NCBI GenBank assembly: GCA_019418195.1
Contig: DYCJ01000167.1
Location: forward strand, 1-5,624
Length of the DNA stretch: 5,624 nucleotides
Source of the DNA: Clostridiales bacterium
GTDB taxonomy: Bacteria > Bacillota > Clostridia > Lachnospirales > Lachnospiraceae
Direction: 5' to 3'
Position numbers and translations under genes: made by a program. A model generated the notes under the pieces. That model did no database searches. It was not told the origin of the DNA and saw only the letters and a list, made by a program, of their open reading frames with translations. How positions within the stretch are numbered: position 1 is the stretch's first letter; each line of letters opens with the position of its first letter. Positions 1 through 5,470 of this stretch are shown here, piece after piece.

Positions 1-1
1 A

Positions 2-382
2 GCATTTGTATTCATGGGACATGGTACATCCCATACAGCTAACGTAACCTATGATCAGATGCAGACACAGATGGAAACACTCGGCTATGACAATGTATTT
101 ATCGGAACTGTGGAGGGTGAACCTGAAGAGACAGCATGCGAAGCGGTGATCGACAGTGTATCTGCCGCCGGCTACACGAAAGTCGTACTCCGTCCGCTGA
201 TGGTCGTTGCAGGAGATCACGCCAATAATGATATGGCAGGAGACGATGACGACTCCTGGAAGAGCATGTTTGAGGCGTCAGGAAACTTTGACAGTGTAGA
301 TACACAGATCGCAGGACTTGGCGAGATCAAAGCTATCCAGGACATTTATGTTGCCCATACAGCTGCTGTCATCGGGGAGTAG
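2..382 (+). CDS. cbiK: CbiK-type sirohydrochlorin cobaltochelatase, C-terminal half (5' end outside window)
   Basis: The reading frame is open from base 2 and gives 126 residues, about the C-terminal half of a CbiK protein (usually about 260 residues). CbiK inserts Co(II), or Fe(II) in related enzymes, into sirohydrochlorin in the early-cobalt route to cobalamin or in sirohaem synthesis. Visible family marks are FMGHGTSH at visible residues 4-11, GTVEGEP at 35-41, and LMVVAGDHANNDMAGDDDDS at about 66-85, followed by W86. H7 and H73 match the two metal-binding histidines of the family (H145 and H207 in the Salmonella enzyme, from memory). The N-terminus is missing, so I cannot tell whether it is cytoplasmic or carries a signal peptide, as some CbiK proteins do. 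It ends 9 bases before a lipoprotein gene of a haem-uptake-like cassette. The family call is strong. The physiological reaction (chelation, or metal removal from an imported tetrapyrrole) is open. Confidence 0.93.
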   Translation, partial: AFVFMGHGTSHTANVTYDQMQTQMETLGYDNVFIGTVEGEPEETACEAVIDSVSAAGYTKVVLRPLMVVAGDHANNDMAGDDDDSWKSMFEASGNFDSVDTQIAGLGEIKAIQDIYVAHTAAVIGE

Positions 383-391
383 GTGAGTAGT

Positions 392-931
392 ATGAAGAAG
401 AAACTGATCGCATTACTGTGTATAGGCGCCCTCGCCTGCATACCTGTCGGATGCTCCGGAGACACCGGACAGGATGATGCAGCGCAGACAACTGAGTCAG
501 ACAGTTCATCCGACGGAGCAGACGAAGCGGAAAATTCTGAGGGAGGCGCCCAGCCGGCTCTTGAAGACGGCGTATATACGGCCGATTTTGACACGGACAG
601 CAGTATGTTCCATGTCAGCGAAGCGTGTGACGGAAAAGGAACTCTCACTGTCGAGAACGGCAAGATGACGATACATATCTCTTTGGCGTCCCAGAATATC
701 GTCAATCTGTATCCCGGCCTTGCCGAGGATGCGCAGAAAGACGGTGCCGAACTGCTGGAACCTACAGTGGATACCGTAACATACAGTGACGGGATCTCGG
801 AGGAGGTCAACGGATTCGACGTGCCCGTTCCGGCGCTTGATGAGGAATTTGACCTCGCTCTTATCGGGACAAAAGGGGTGTGGTATGACCATAAAGTCAG
901 TGTATCCAACCCGGAACCAGCTGAATCATAA
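392..931 (+). CDS. Secreted lipoprotein with NEAT/Shp-like ligand-binding domain
   Basis: This encodes a 179-residue protein. The start is ATG 392, with AGGTG at 381-385 six bases ahead. GTG 383 is in frame but abuts the upstream stop and leaves no room for a ribosome site. Residues 1-21 are a lipoprotein-type signal peptide (KKK, a hydrophobic run, then Cys). The lipidated Cys is probably C21 (PVGC) and less likely C16 (LAC). Residues 22-58 are an acidic Ser/Asp/Glu linker. Residues 59-171 form an all-beta domain opening DGVYTADF, then DSSMFHV (69-75), GKGTLTVENGKMTIHI (81-96) and WYDHKVSV (164-171). The DG-Y-start, LTV-DG middle and Y-D-H-containing last strand resemble NEAT and Shp haem-binding domains. 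That call is by pattern and is not confirmed. M72, H74, M92, Y165 and H167 could be ligands. It probably captures tetrapyrrole or metal chelate at the cell surface for the ABC transporter downstream. Confidence 0.72.
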   Translation: MKKKLIALLCIGALACIPVGCSGDTGQDDAAQTTESDSSSDGADEAENSEGGAQPALEDGVYTADFDTDSSMFHVSEACDGKGTLTVENGKMTIHISLASQNIVNLYPGLAEDAQKDGAELLEPTVDTVTYSDGISEEVNGFDVPVPALDEEFDLALIGTKGVWYDHKVSVSNPEPAES

Positions 932-956
932 AGAAACATATTAAATCAGAATCTAT

Positions 957-982
957 ATCCCCCGCTTTTTAAGGCGGGGGAT
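957..982. repeat. Intergenic hairpin 1 (GC-rich perfect inverted repeat)
   Basis: ATCCCCCGC (957-965) is the exact reverse complement of GCGGGGGAT (974-982). The 9 bp stem can extend by T966-G973 and T967-A972 to 11 bp with a 4-base loop. No T-tract follows on either strand, so it is not a standard intrinsic terminator. It lies between the two NEAT-like genes of the operon and shares its last two bases with the next hairpin. It could stabilise or process the mRNA, attenuate transcription, or be the end of a small palindromic element of IS200/IS605 type. Confidence 0.75.
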
Positions 983-1008
983 CTTCCCTTATTTGATCGA
1001 GGGAAGAT
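981..1008. repeat. Intergenic hairpin 2 (perfect inverted repeat directly abutting hairpin 1)
   Basis: ATCTTCCCT (981-989) is the exact reverse complement of AGGGAAGAT (1000-1008). T990-G999 can add a wobble pair, leaving an 8-base loop. No T-run follows it. Bases 981-982 belong to both this stem and hairpin 1, so the two cannot be fully formed at once. It ends five bases before the AGGTG ribosome site (1014-1018) of the next gene, so it could influence that gene's translation. The loop carries an in-frame TGA (994-996) that closes the upstream frame of the next gene. Confidence 0.72.
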
Positions 1009-1023
1009 AAGACAGGTGTAATT

Positions 1024-1479
1024 ATGAGTAATATAGAGACAACAAGTCTTACAGACGGTGAATATCTGGTGGACATAACAGTGGAGGGAGGAAGCGGCAG
1101 AGCTTCCGTTACCTCTCCGGCAGTCTTGACGGTAGAGGACGGATCCGCCTCCGTACAGATTGAATGGAGCAGTTCAAACTATGATTATATGAAACTTGGC
1201 GATGAGACGTATCTTCCGGTAAATGAAGACGGAAACTCCGTATTTGAGCTTCCGGTGGAAGCGTTTGATACGCCGATTACAGTGATTGCGGATACGACAG
1301 CGATGAGCACTCCACACGAGATTGAATATACGTTTACTTTTGAGGGCGCTTCTGTCACACCTGCCGGAAAGGCGGGGGTGCAGATTCCCGTTCTGATCGC
1401 CGGAGCATGTGTATGTATTGCTGCTGCGGTATGTGCGTTCTGTATTGTAAAAAGAAGAAAAAGGAAACAAAAACAATGA
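1024..1479 (+). CDS. NEAT/Shp-like domain protein with C-terminal membrane anchor, no signal peptide (probably split from the gene upstream)
   Basis: This encodes 151 residues. ATG 1024 follows AGGTG at 1014-1018, and the frame upstream is closed by TGA at 994-996. Residues 11-107 are one beta domain: DGEYLVDI at 11-18, SGRASVTSPAVLTVEDG at 24-40, SSSNYDYM at 49-56, FELPV at 74-78, and DTTAMSTPHEIEYTFTF at 90-106. This strand order resembles NEAT and streptococcal Shp domains. Two methionines, M56 and M94, sit where Shp-like bis-methionine haem ligation would need them, and H98 is close by. Residues 119-142 are a membrane segment with four cysteines, followed by the basic tail KRRKRKQKQ, the layout of a surface protein with its tail in the cytoplasm. 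A domain meant to face outward should have an export signal, and none is present. The stop overlaps the next start by 4 bases (ATGA). The membrane anchor is certain; the haem role is inferred. Confidence 0.7.
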   Translation: MSNIETTSLTDGEYLVDITVEGGSGRASVTSPAVLTVEDGSASVQIEWSSSNYDYMKLGDETYLPVNEDGNSVFELPVEAFDTPITVIADTTAMSTPHEIEYTFTFEGASVTPAGKAGVQIPVLIAGACVCIAAAVCAFCIVKRRKRKQKQ

Positions 1480-2633
1480 GAAAAAAATTACTGACAATCC
1501 TGCTGTGTGTTCTCATGCTCTGCATGCTGAGCGCCTGTACAAAAGAGCAGGATACATTCTCAATTGATAATAGAAATACAGATATCAGTGAAGATCTGGA
1601 GCTCACTGGGACAATGGAACTGGATTATGCGGACCAGTTTGCAGTTGATTATTATAAGGATGGATTTGCTCTTGTCACTACATCCGACGGCTCACAGTAT
1701 CTGGTGATCCCGGAAGGGCAGGAAGCGCCGGAGGATCTGCCGGAGGATATCGTGCTTTTGCAGCAGCCCATTGACAATGTTTATCTTGTGGCATCTGCTG
1801 TTATGGATATGTTCGTCTCTATGAATGCGTTGGATACGGTCAGATTCAGTGCTCTGGATGCAGACGGATGGTACATAGAGCCTGCAAAGGAAGCAATGGA
1901 ATCCGGCGATATCATATATGCAGGCAAATATTCTGCTCCTGATTATGAGCAGATCATAGAAGGCGGATGCGGCCTGGCCATCGAAAATACAATGATCTAC
2001 CACACCCCAGAAGTGAAAGAACAGCTTGAGAAGTTCGGCATCCCGGTTATGGTCGATTATTCCAGTTACGAACAAAATCCTCTGGGGAGGACCGAATGGA
2101 TCAAGCTTTATGGACTGCTGGCAGGTCATGAAGGGGAAGCTCAGGCGGCATTTCTCTCCGAGAAAGAGGCTTTTGAATGCGTCAGCGGAGCGGAACCGAC
2201 CGGCAAGACTGTCGCTTTTTTCTACATCACCTCTGCCGGCGAGGCAAATGTGCGCAGACCGTCCGATTATCTCCCGAAAATGATCGAGATGGCGGGCGGG
2301 AAATACATTTTCACCCAGTCGGAAGAGGATACGAGTACATCCTCGACTATGAGCATGGAGATGGAAGAATTCTATGCGCAGGCAAAAGATGCAGATTATA
2401 TTATCTATAACAGTACGATCGACGGAGAGTTATCCAGTGTTGATGAATTGGTGGCCAAGAATCAGCTCCTTGCGAATTTCCGGGCTGTCCAGGAAGGAAA
2501 TGTCTACTGCACTTCTAAAAACCTGTATCAGTCCACAATGGAGCTGGGGACGATCATTTCGGATATCCACGGGATGCTGACCGATGACGATGAAGATCTG
2601 ACCTATCTGTACAGACTGGAGAAGGAACCATGA
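1476..2633 (+). CDS. ABC transporter substrate-binding lipoprotein (FepB/BtuF/HtsA type)
   Basis: This encodes 385 residues. The frame is open further upstream, but ATG 1476 gives a clean lipoprotein signal: MRKK, a hydrophobic run, then lipobox LSAC with C21 as the lipidated residue. AAGGA lies at 1461-1465, and the start overlaps the preceding stop (ATGA). The mature protein has the two-lobed cluster A-II binding-protein pattern used for iron-siderophore, haem and cobalamin importers. It shows YLVASAVMDMFVSMNAL at about residues 105-125, IPVMVDYSSYE in the region before residue 200, and LGRTEWIKLYGLLAG at about 203-217. The last is the linking-helix motif typical of these proteins in Clostridia. 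The protein should hold the ligand at the outer membrane face and deliver it to the permease encoded next. Its place right behind two NEAT/Shp-like proteins mirrors HtsA behind Shp. Family confidence is high, but the ligand cannot be read from the sequence. Confidence 0.9.
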   Translation: MRKKLLTILLCVLMLCMLSACTKEQDTFSIDNRNTDISEDLELTGTMELDYADQFAVDYYKDGFALVTTSDGSQYLVIPEGQEAPEDLPEDIVLLQQPIDNVYLVASAVMDMFVSMNALDTVRFSALDADGWYIEPAKEAMESGDIIYAGKYSAPDYEQIIEGGCGLAIENTMIYHTPEVKEQLEKFGIPVMVDYSSYEQNPLGRTEWIKLYGLLAGHEGEAQAAFLSEKEAFECVSGAEPTGKTVAFFYITSAGEANVRRPSDYLPKMIEMAGGKYIFTQSEEDTSTSSTMSMEMEEFYAQAKDADYIIYNSTIDGELSSVDELVAKNQLLANFRAVQEGNVYCTSKNLYQSTMELGTIISDIHGMLTDDDEDLTYLYRLEKEP

Positions 2634-3658
2634 GAAAACAGCGAAGATATATTTTGGCATTTCTGATACTGATTCTGTTGATGCTGGTGTTTTTAGTACT
2701 GAATATCTGTATCGGAAGTGTGGGCATTCCGCTCTCTGATATTCCGGTAATCTTAAGTGGAAAGGCGCCTGATGCCACTACCGGAGATATCGTCATACAG
2801 ATCCGCATTCCCCGGGCTCTGGCTGCCGTACTTCTTGGCGGAGCTCTGGGACTGTCCGGCTATCTGCTTCAGACCTTTTTTCACAATCCGATCGCCAGTC
2901 CGTTCACTTTAGGAATTTCATCCGGAGCAAAGCTGGTAGTAGCCCTTGCAATGGTTGCCTCTCTGGGTTTTTCTGTCCATCTGAGCTCCTGGCTCATGAT
3001 CGCTGCGGCTTTTGTCGGTTCTATGATCTGTATGGGATTTGTGATCCTGGCGTCCCGAGTGATCAACCATATGTCCATGCTGATCGTCAGTGGAGTCATG
3101 ATCGGCTATATCTGTTCTGCAATCACTGATCTGGTCGTCACCTTTGCCGATGACGAGAATATTGTAAATCTCCATAATTGGTCGCAGGGCAGTTTTTCTG
3201 GCATTATCTGGGACAATGTAGCAGTCATGGCGGTTGTTGTCCTTGTCACGGCGTTCTGCGTCTTTCTTCTGTCTAAGCAGGTCAGTGCCTACCAGATGGG
3301 TGAGTCCTACGCCCGCAGCATGGGACTCAATGTGGGAGCTTTCCGTGTGGTACTGGTTATTCTCTCCAGTATTCTTTCCGCCTGTGTGACTGCGTTCGCA
3401 GGGCCGGTATCTTTTGTCGGCATTGCAGTGCCTCATCTGGTAAAGAGCCTGTTTGGGACAGCTCGTCCGATCCTTATGATCCCGGCATGTTTTCTGGGCG
3501 GGGCTTCGTTTTGTCTGTTTTGCGATCTGCTTGCGAGGACCCTGTTTGCTCCGACCGAACTTTCTATCAGTACGGTGACTGCTGTGTTTGGCGCACCGGT
3601 TGTTATTTATATCATGATCCATCGAAAAAAGGAGAAAGCAGAAGAGAATTATGGATGA
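2630..3658 (+). CDS. FecCD/BtuC-family ABC permease
   Basis: This encodes 342 residues, the usual length for the family. ATG 2630 overlaps the preceding stop by 4 bases (ATGA), with GGAGAAGGA at 2618-2626 as ribosome site. The protein is strongly hydrophobic, with about nine or ten membrane segments beginning at residues 8-28. Family marks are IRIPRALAAVLLGGALGLSG starting at residue 58, followed closely by FFHNPIASPFTLGISSGA. Near the C-terminus GPVSFVGIAVPH covers residues 258-269. The MGESYARSMGLNVG stretch just before this is the cytoplasmic coupling segment that contacts the ATPase. Only one permease gene is present, so the channel is expected to be a homodimer, as in BtuCD. It imports the ligand carried by the lipoprotein encoded upstream: an iron, haem, cobalamin or related chelate. 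The stop overlaps the start of the ATPase gene by 8 bases. Confidence 0.93.
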   Translation: MRKQRRYILAFLILILLMLVFLVLNICIGSVGIPLSDIPVILSGKAPDATTGDIVIQIRIPRALAAVLLGGALGLSGYLLQTFFHNPIASPFTLGISSGAKLVVALAMVASLGFSVHLSSWLMIAAAFVGSMICMGFVILASRVINHMSMLIVSGVMIGYICSAITDLVVTFADDENIVNLHNWSQGSFSGIIWDNVAVMAVVVLVTAFCVFLLSKQVSAYQMGESYARSMGLNVGAFRVVLVILSSILSACVTAFAGPVSFVGIAVPHLVKSLFGTARPILMIPACFLGGASFCLFCDLLARTLFAPTELSISTVTAVFGAPVVIYIMIHRKKEKAEENYG

Positions 3659-4760
3659 GTTCTATTTCTATACAGAGGGGCTGACCGTAGGATATCATGG
3701 CGTCCCTCTTATCAAAAATATTGAGATACAGCTTAAAAAAGGAGAGATCCTGACCCTGATCGGTCCCAACGGCGCAGGGAAGACGACGATCCTGCGTAGC
3801 ATCATCCGACAGCTGTCCCCTTTGTGCGGGACTGCATGGCTCGACGGGAGAAAGATTCAGCAGATGACGGGAAATGAACTTGCACGTGAACTTGCCGTTG
3901 TCCTCACAGAACGGATCCGGCCGGAAATGATGACATGCGGCGACGTGGTTGCCACCGGAAGATATCCTTACACAGGAAAATTCGGCGTCCTCTCCGGCGA
4001 AGACAGGCGTATTGTGGATGAATCCATGGAACTGGTACGCATCCACGAGCTGCGGGAACGTGACTTTGATAAGATCAGCGACGGACAAAAGCAGCGTGTG
4101 ATGCTTGCACGGGCGCTTTGCCAGCAGCCTGACCTGATCGTGCTGGATGAGCCCACCTCATTTCTCGATATCCGCTACAAGCTGGAATTTCTTACAATTA
4201 TCCAGAAAATGGCAAGGACGCGGAACCTGTCTGTGCTCATGTCGCTTCATGAGCTGGATCTGGCGGGCCGGATTTCTGATAAGATCGCATGCGTAAGAGG
4301 TGACAGGATTGACCGGTTCGGTACACCGGAAGAGATATTTACGAAAGGGTACATCCCTGAACTTTACCAGATGACGGAAGGCTCTTATGATGAACGGACC
4401 GGAGATCTGGAACTGCCTGGTATCACCGGTGAGCCCCGGGTTCTTGTTATCGCTGGAAACGGGGAAGGAACTGCTGTGTTTCGACAGCTCCAGCGGGAGG
4501 GCATCCCTTTTGCCGCCGGGATCCTGTGGGAGAATGATCTGGATTACCCTTCTGCAAAGGCACTGGCATCTGAGGTTGTCAGCGTGAAAGCCTTCCAGAA
4601 TATCACAGACGCTCAGATCATGCGCATGAAACAGCTCGCAGATCAATGCCAGAGAGTGGTATGCGCGCTGGATATGAACGCTATGTCAGGAGCTGCTGCT
4701 CCCATGCGGGAGATTGTCGACTATGCAGCGAAACAAATTGTGCGATTTGAAATAAAATAA
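3651..4760 (+). CDS. Iron-chelate-type ABC transporter ATPase with extra C-terminal domain
   Basis: This encodes 369 residues, about 110 longer than FecE/BtuD-type ATPases (about 255). ATG 3651 overlaps the permease stop. GAAGAG (3641-3646) and GGAG (3631-3634) are possible ribosome sites, neither ideal. Motifs: Walker A GPNGAGKTT at 38-46, signature ISDGQ at 142-146 in place of LSGGQ, Walker B LIVLDEPTSFLD at 162-173, and H-loop SLHELD at 198-203. The region where the Q-loop should lie (VVLTERIRPE, 83-92) has no glutamine. I recall both deviations as shared by a clostridial subgroup, not signs of decay. Residues about 262-369 form a separate alpha/beta-looking domain starting RVLVIAGNGEGTAVF, with a glycine loop (G269, G271, G273). 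Its role is unknown; it may sense a ligand or nucleotide. The protein powers import by the permease encoded upstream and is the last gene of the operon. Confidence 0.92.
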   Translation: MDEFYFYTEGLTVGYHGVPLIKNIEIQLKKGEILTLIGPNGAGKTTILRSIIRQLSPLCGTAWLDGRKIQQMTGNELARELAVVLTERIRPEMMTCGDVVATGRYPYTGKFGVLSGEDRRIVDESMELVRIHELRERDFDKISDGQKQRVMLARALCQQPDLIVLDEPTSFLDIRYKLEFLTIIQKMARTRNLSVLMSLHELDLAGRISDKIACVRGDRIDRFGTPEEIFTKGYIPELYQMTEGSYDERTGDLELPGITGEPRVLVIAGNGEGTAVFRQLQREGIPFAAGILWENDLDYPSAKALASEVVSVKAFQNITDAQIMRMKQLADQCQRVVCALDMNAMSGAAAPMREIVDYAAKQIVRFEIK

Positions 4761-4778
4761 TATAAAATCGCACGATTT
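4735..4778 (+). terminator. Possible terminator hairpin at the end of the ABC operon
   Basis: AAATTGTGCGATTT (4735-4748) can pair with AAATCGCACGATTT (4765-4778): 14 pairs including one G-U, with a 16-base AT-rich loop that contains the ATPase stop codon. Only three Ts end the stem and CG follows, so the U-tract is weak. It is the only terminator-like structure between the ABC operon and the toxin-antitoxin promoter. The same bases also read as two palindromic protein-binding sites, which may be their main role. Confidence 0.35.
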
Positions 4779-4801
4779 CGTTGATGAAACATGGAAAATC
4801 G
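4735..4801. promoter_or_regulatory. Probable operator array of the toxin-antitoxin promoter
   Basis: AAATCG-CA-CGATTT at 4765-4778 is a perfect 6+2+6 palindrome. AAATTG-TG-CGATTT at 4735-4748 is the same site with one mismatch. A half site AAATCG lies at 4796-4801, inside the promoter spacer. The dyad centres are at about 4741.5, 4771.5 and 4802.5, spaced 30 and 31 bases, close to three helical turns. Phd/YefM antitoxins bind short palindromes near their own promoter, so this array fits autoregulation by the antitoxin encoded next. The protein that binds is inferred. Confidence 0.5.
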
Positions 4802-4809
4802 AATATAAT
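4781..4809 (+). promoter_or_regulatory. Sigma-A-type promoter of the toxin-antitoxin genes
   Basis: TTGATG (4781-4786) serves as the -35 and matches TTGACA in four of six positions. TATAAT (4804-4809) is a perfect -10, and the spacer is 17 bases. Transcription would start near 4816. The strong ribosome site GGGAGG (4828-4833) lies seven bases before the antitoxin ATG. The spacer contains one AAATCG half site of the operator array, so a bound repressor would block polymerase. Confidence 0.78.
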
Positions 4810-4840
4810 ATAGGTATCAAAAGGCAAGGGAGGTATTTAG

Positions 4841-5071
4841 ATGATCGTAACAGCTACAGAATTCAAGACTAATTTTGGAAAGTATCTTGATTTATTACGT
4901 TCTGAGGATATTTATATTACTCGAAATGGAAAAACCGTTGCAAAAATGGTAAATCCGAATGTTTCTGCAGTGGAAACTATCAGCGGAATGCTGGCGGGTA
5001 AACTGGCGGATGACTATGATGCAAAGATGCTTAGGGAAGAAAGGCTTGCTAAATATGAGGATAATGATTGA
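4841..5071 (+). CDS. Phd/YefM-family antitoxin
   Basis: This encodes 76 residues from ATG 4841, with GGGAGG at 4828-4833. The N-terminal half has the Phd/YefM fold pattern: MIVTATEFKTNFGKYLDLL at residues 1-19, then the strand IYITRNGKTVAKMV at about 24-37. These form the dimeric DNA-binding domain. The C-terminal part (about 44-76, with many charged residues such as KMLREERLAKYEDND) should be the flexible segment that wraps and blocks the toxin. The gene overlaps the toxin gene, the usual translational coupling of such pairs. The antitoxin-toxin complex is expected to repress its own promoter, and palindromes suited to this lie upstream. The DNA here is more AT-rich than the ABC operon, in keeping with a separately acquired module. 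The family call is strong. Confidence 0.92.
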   Translation: MIVTATEFKTNFGKYLDLLRSEDIYITRNGKTVAKMVNPNVSAVETISGMLAGKLADDYDAKMLREERLAKYEDND

Positions 5072-5468
5072 TACAAACATTTTTCTGGACGTTCTGACAG
5101 AGAGAGAACCGTTTTTTGAGGATTCAAAGGCCGTCCTGGAGTTGTGCGAGAACAAAAAAGTCCAGGGGTTTCTTCCGGCATCCAGTGTAACAGATATATT
5201 TTATTTGGTTCGCCGCCAACTGCATAGTACTGATCTGGCGTATAAGGCGCTTGGCTCAGTTTTGGATATAGCAAAAGTGCTCACAGTAACGAATGAAGAT
5301 GTGATGAATGCTTATTTGCAGAGAGCATCTGATTTTGAGGATTGTCTGCTTGCAACCTGTGCGAAGGCAAACCAGTGTAAGGCAATTGTGACAAGAAATA
5401 AGAAGGATTTCCTTGCTTTTGGAATTACATTACTTTCCCCGGAAGAACTGTTGAAACTTTATTCATGA
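5055..5468 (+). CDS. PIN-domain ribonuclease toxin
   Basis: This encodes 137 residues from ATG 5055, overlapping the antitoxin gene by 17 bases. AAAGG at 5040-5044 lies ten bases ahead. ATG 5064 is an alternative (8-base overlap), but it would remove residues before the first strand and has poor ribosome-site spacing. PIN-domain marks are MIDTNIFLDVL at residues 4-14 with acidic D6, SSVTDIFYLVRR at 43-54 with D47 in the second acidic position, ASDFEDCLLATCAKA at 91-105 with D93 and D96, and IVTRNKKDF at 111-119 with D118. These acidic residues would hold Mg/Mn for single-strand RNA cleavage. The DFED and TRN-KDF pattern points to the PIN_3-like branch. The cellular target (tRNA, rRNA or mRNA) cannot be told. 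All acidic positions are present, so the toxin looks active. Confidence 0.92.
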   Translation: MRIMIDTNIFLDVLTEREPFFEDSKAVLELCENKKVQGFLPASSVTDIFYLVRRQLHSTDLAYKALGSVLDIAKVLTVTNEDVMNAYLQRASDFEDCLLATCAKANQCKAIVTRNKKDFLAFGITLLSPEELLKLYS

Positions 5469-5470
5469 AA

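Noticed and set aside
383..391. GTG start giving three extra residues on the first lipoprotein
   Set aside because: It abuts the upstream stop and would consume the AGGTG ribosome site; ATG 392 leaves correct spacing and a normal signal peptide.
346..939. Reverse-strand open frame of 197 codons under the first lipoprotein gene
   Set aside because: It is low complexity in Ser and Pro, antisense to the acidic linker, with no ribosome site and no recognisable motif.
932..1023. Intrinsic terminator or cobalamin riboswitch between the two NEAT-like genes
   Set aside because: Neither hairpin has a T-tract, and a gap of 92 bases is too short for a cobalamin riboswitch, whose conserved core I do not see. 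No convincing promoter pair was found either.
1407..1475. Upstream extension of the substrate-binding protein (23 more residues)
   Set aside because: It would bury the lipoprotein signal inside the chain and overlap the previous gene by over 70 bases; ATG 1476 gives a typical signal and ATGA coupling.
2394..2411. AT-rich TATA-like bases inside the binding-protein gene as a promoter
   Set aside because: They are ordinary codons for a tyrosine/isoleucine run with no matching -35 at proper distance.
2918..3622. Long reverse-strand open frame of 234 codons under the permease gene
   Set aside because: Its product is rich in His, Arg and Asp with no fold pattern, as expected from the antisense of a hydrophobic membrane protein; the + strand permease is clear.
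4959..5054. Longer toxin starting at ATG 4959
   Set aside because: The added 32 residues are the antitoxin gene in another frame and precede the PIN first strand without any family match.
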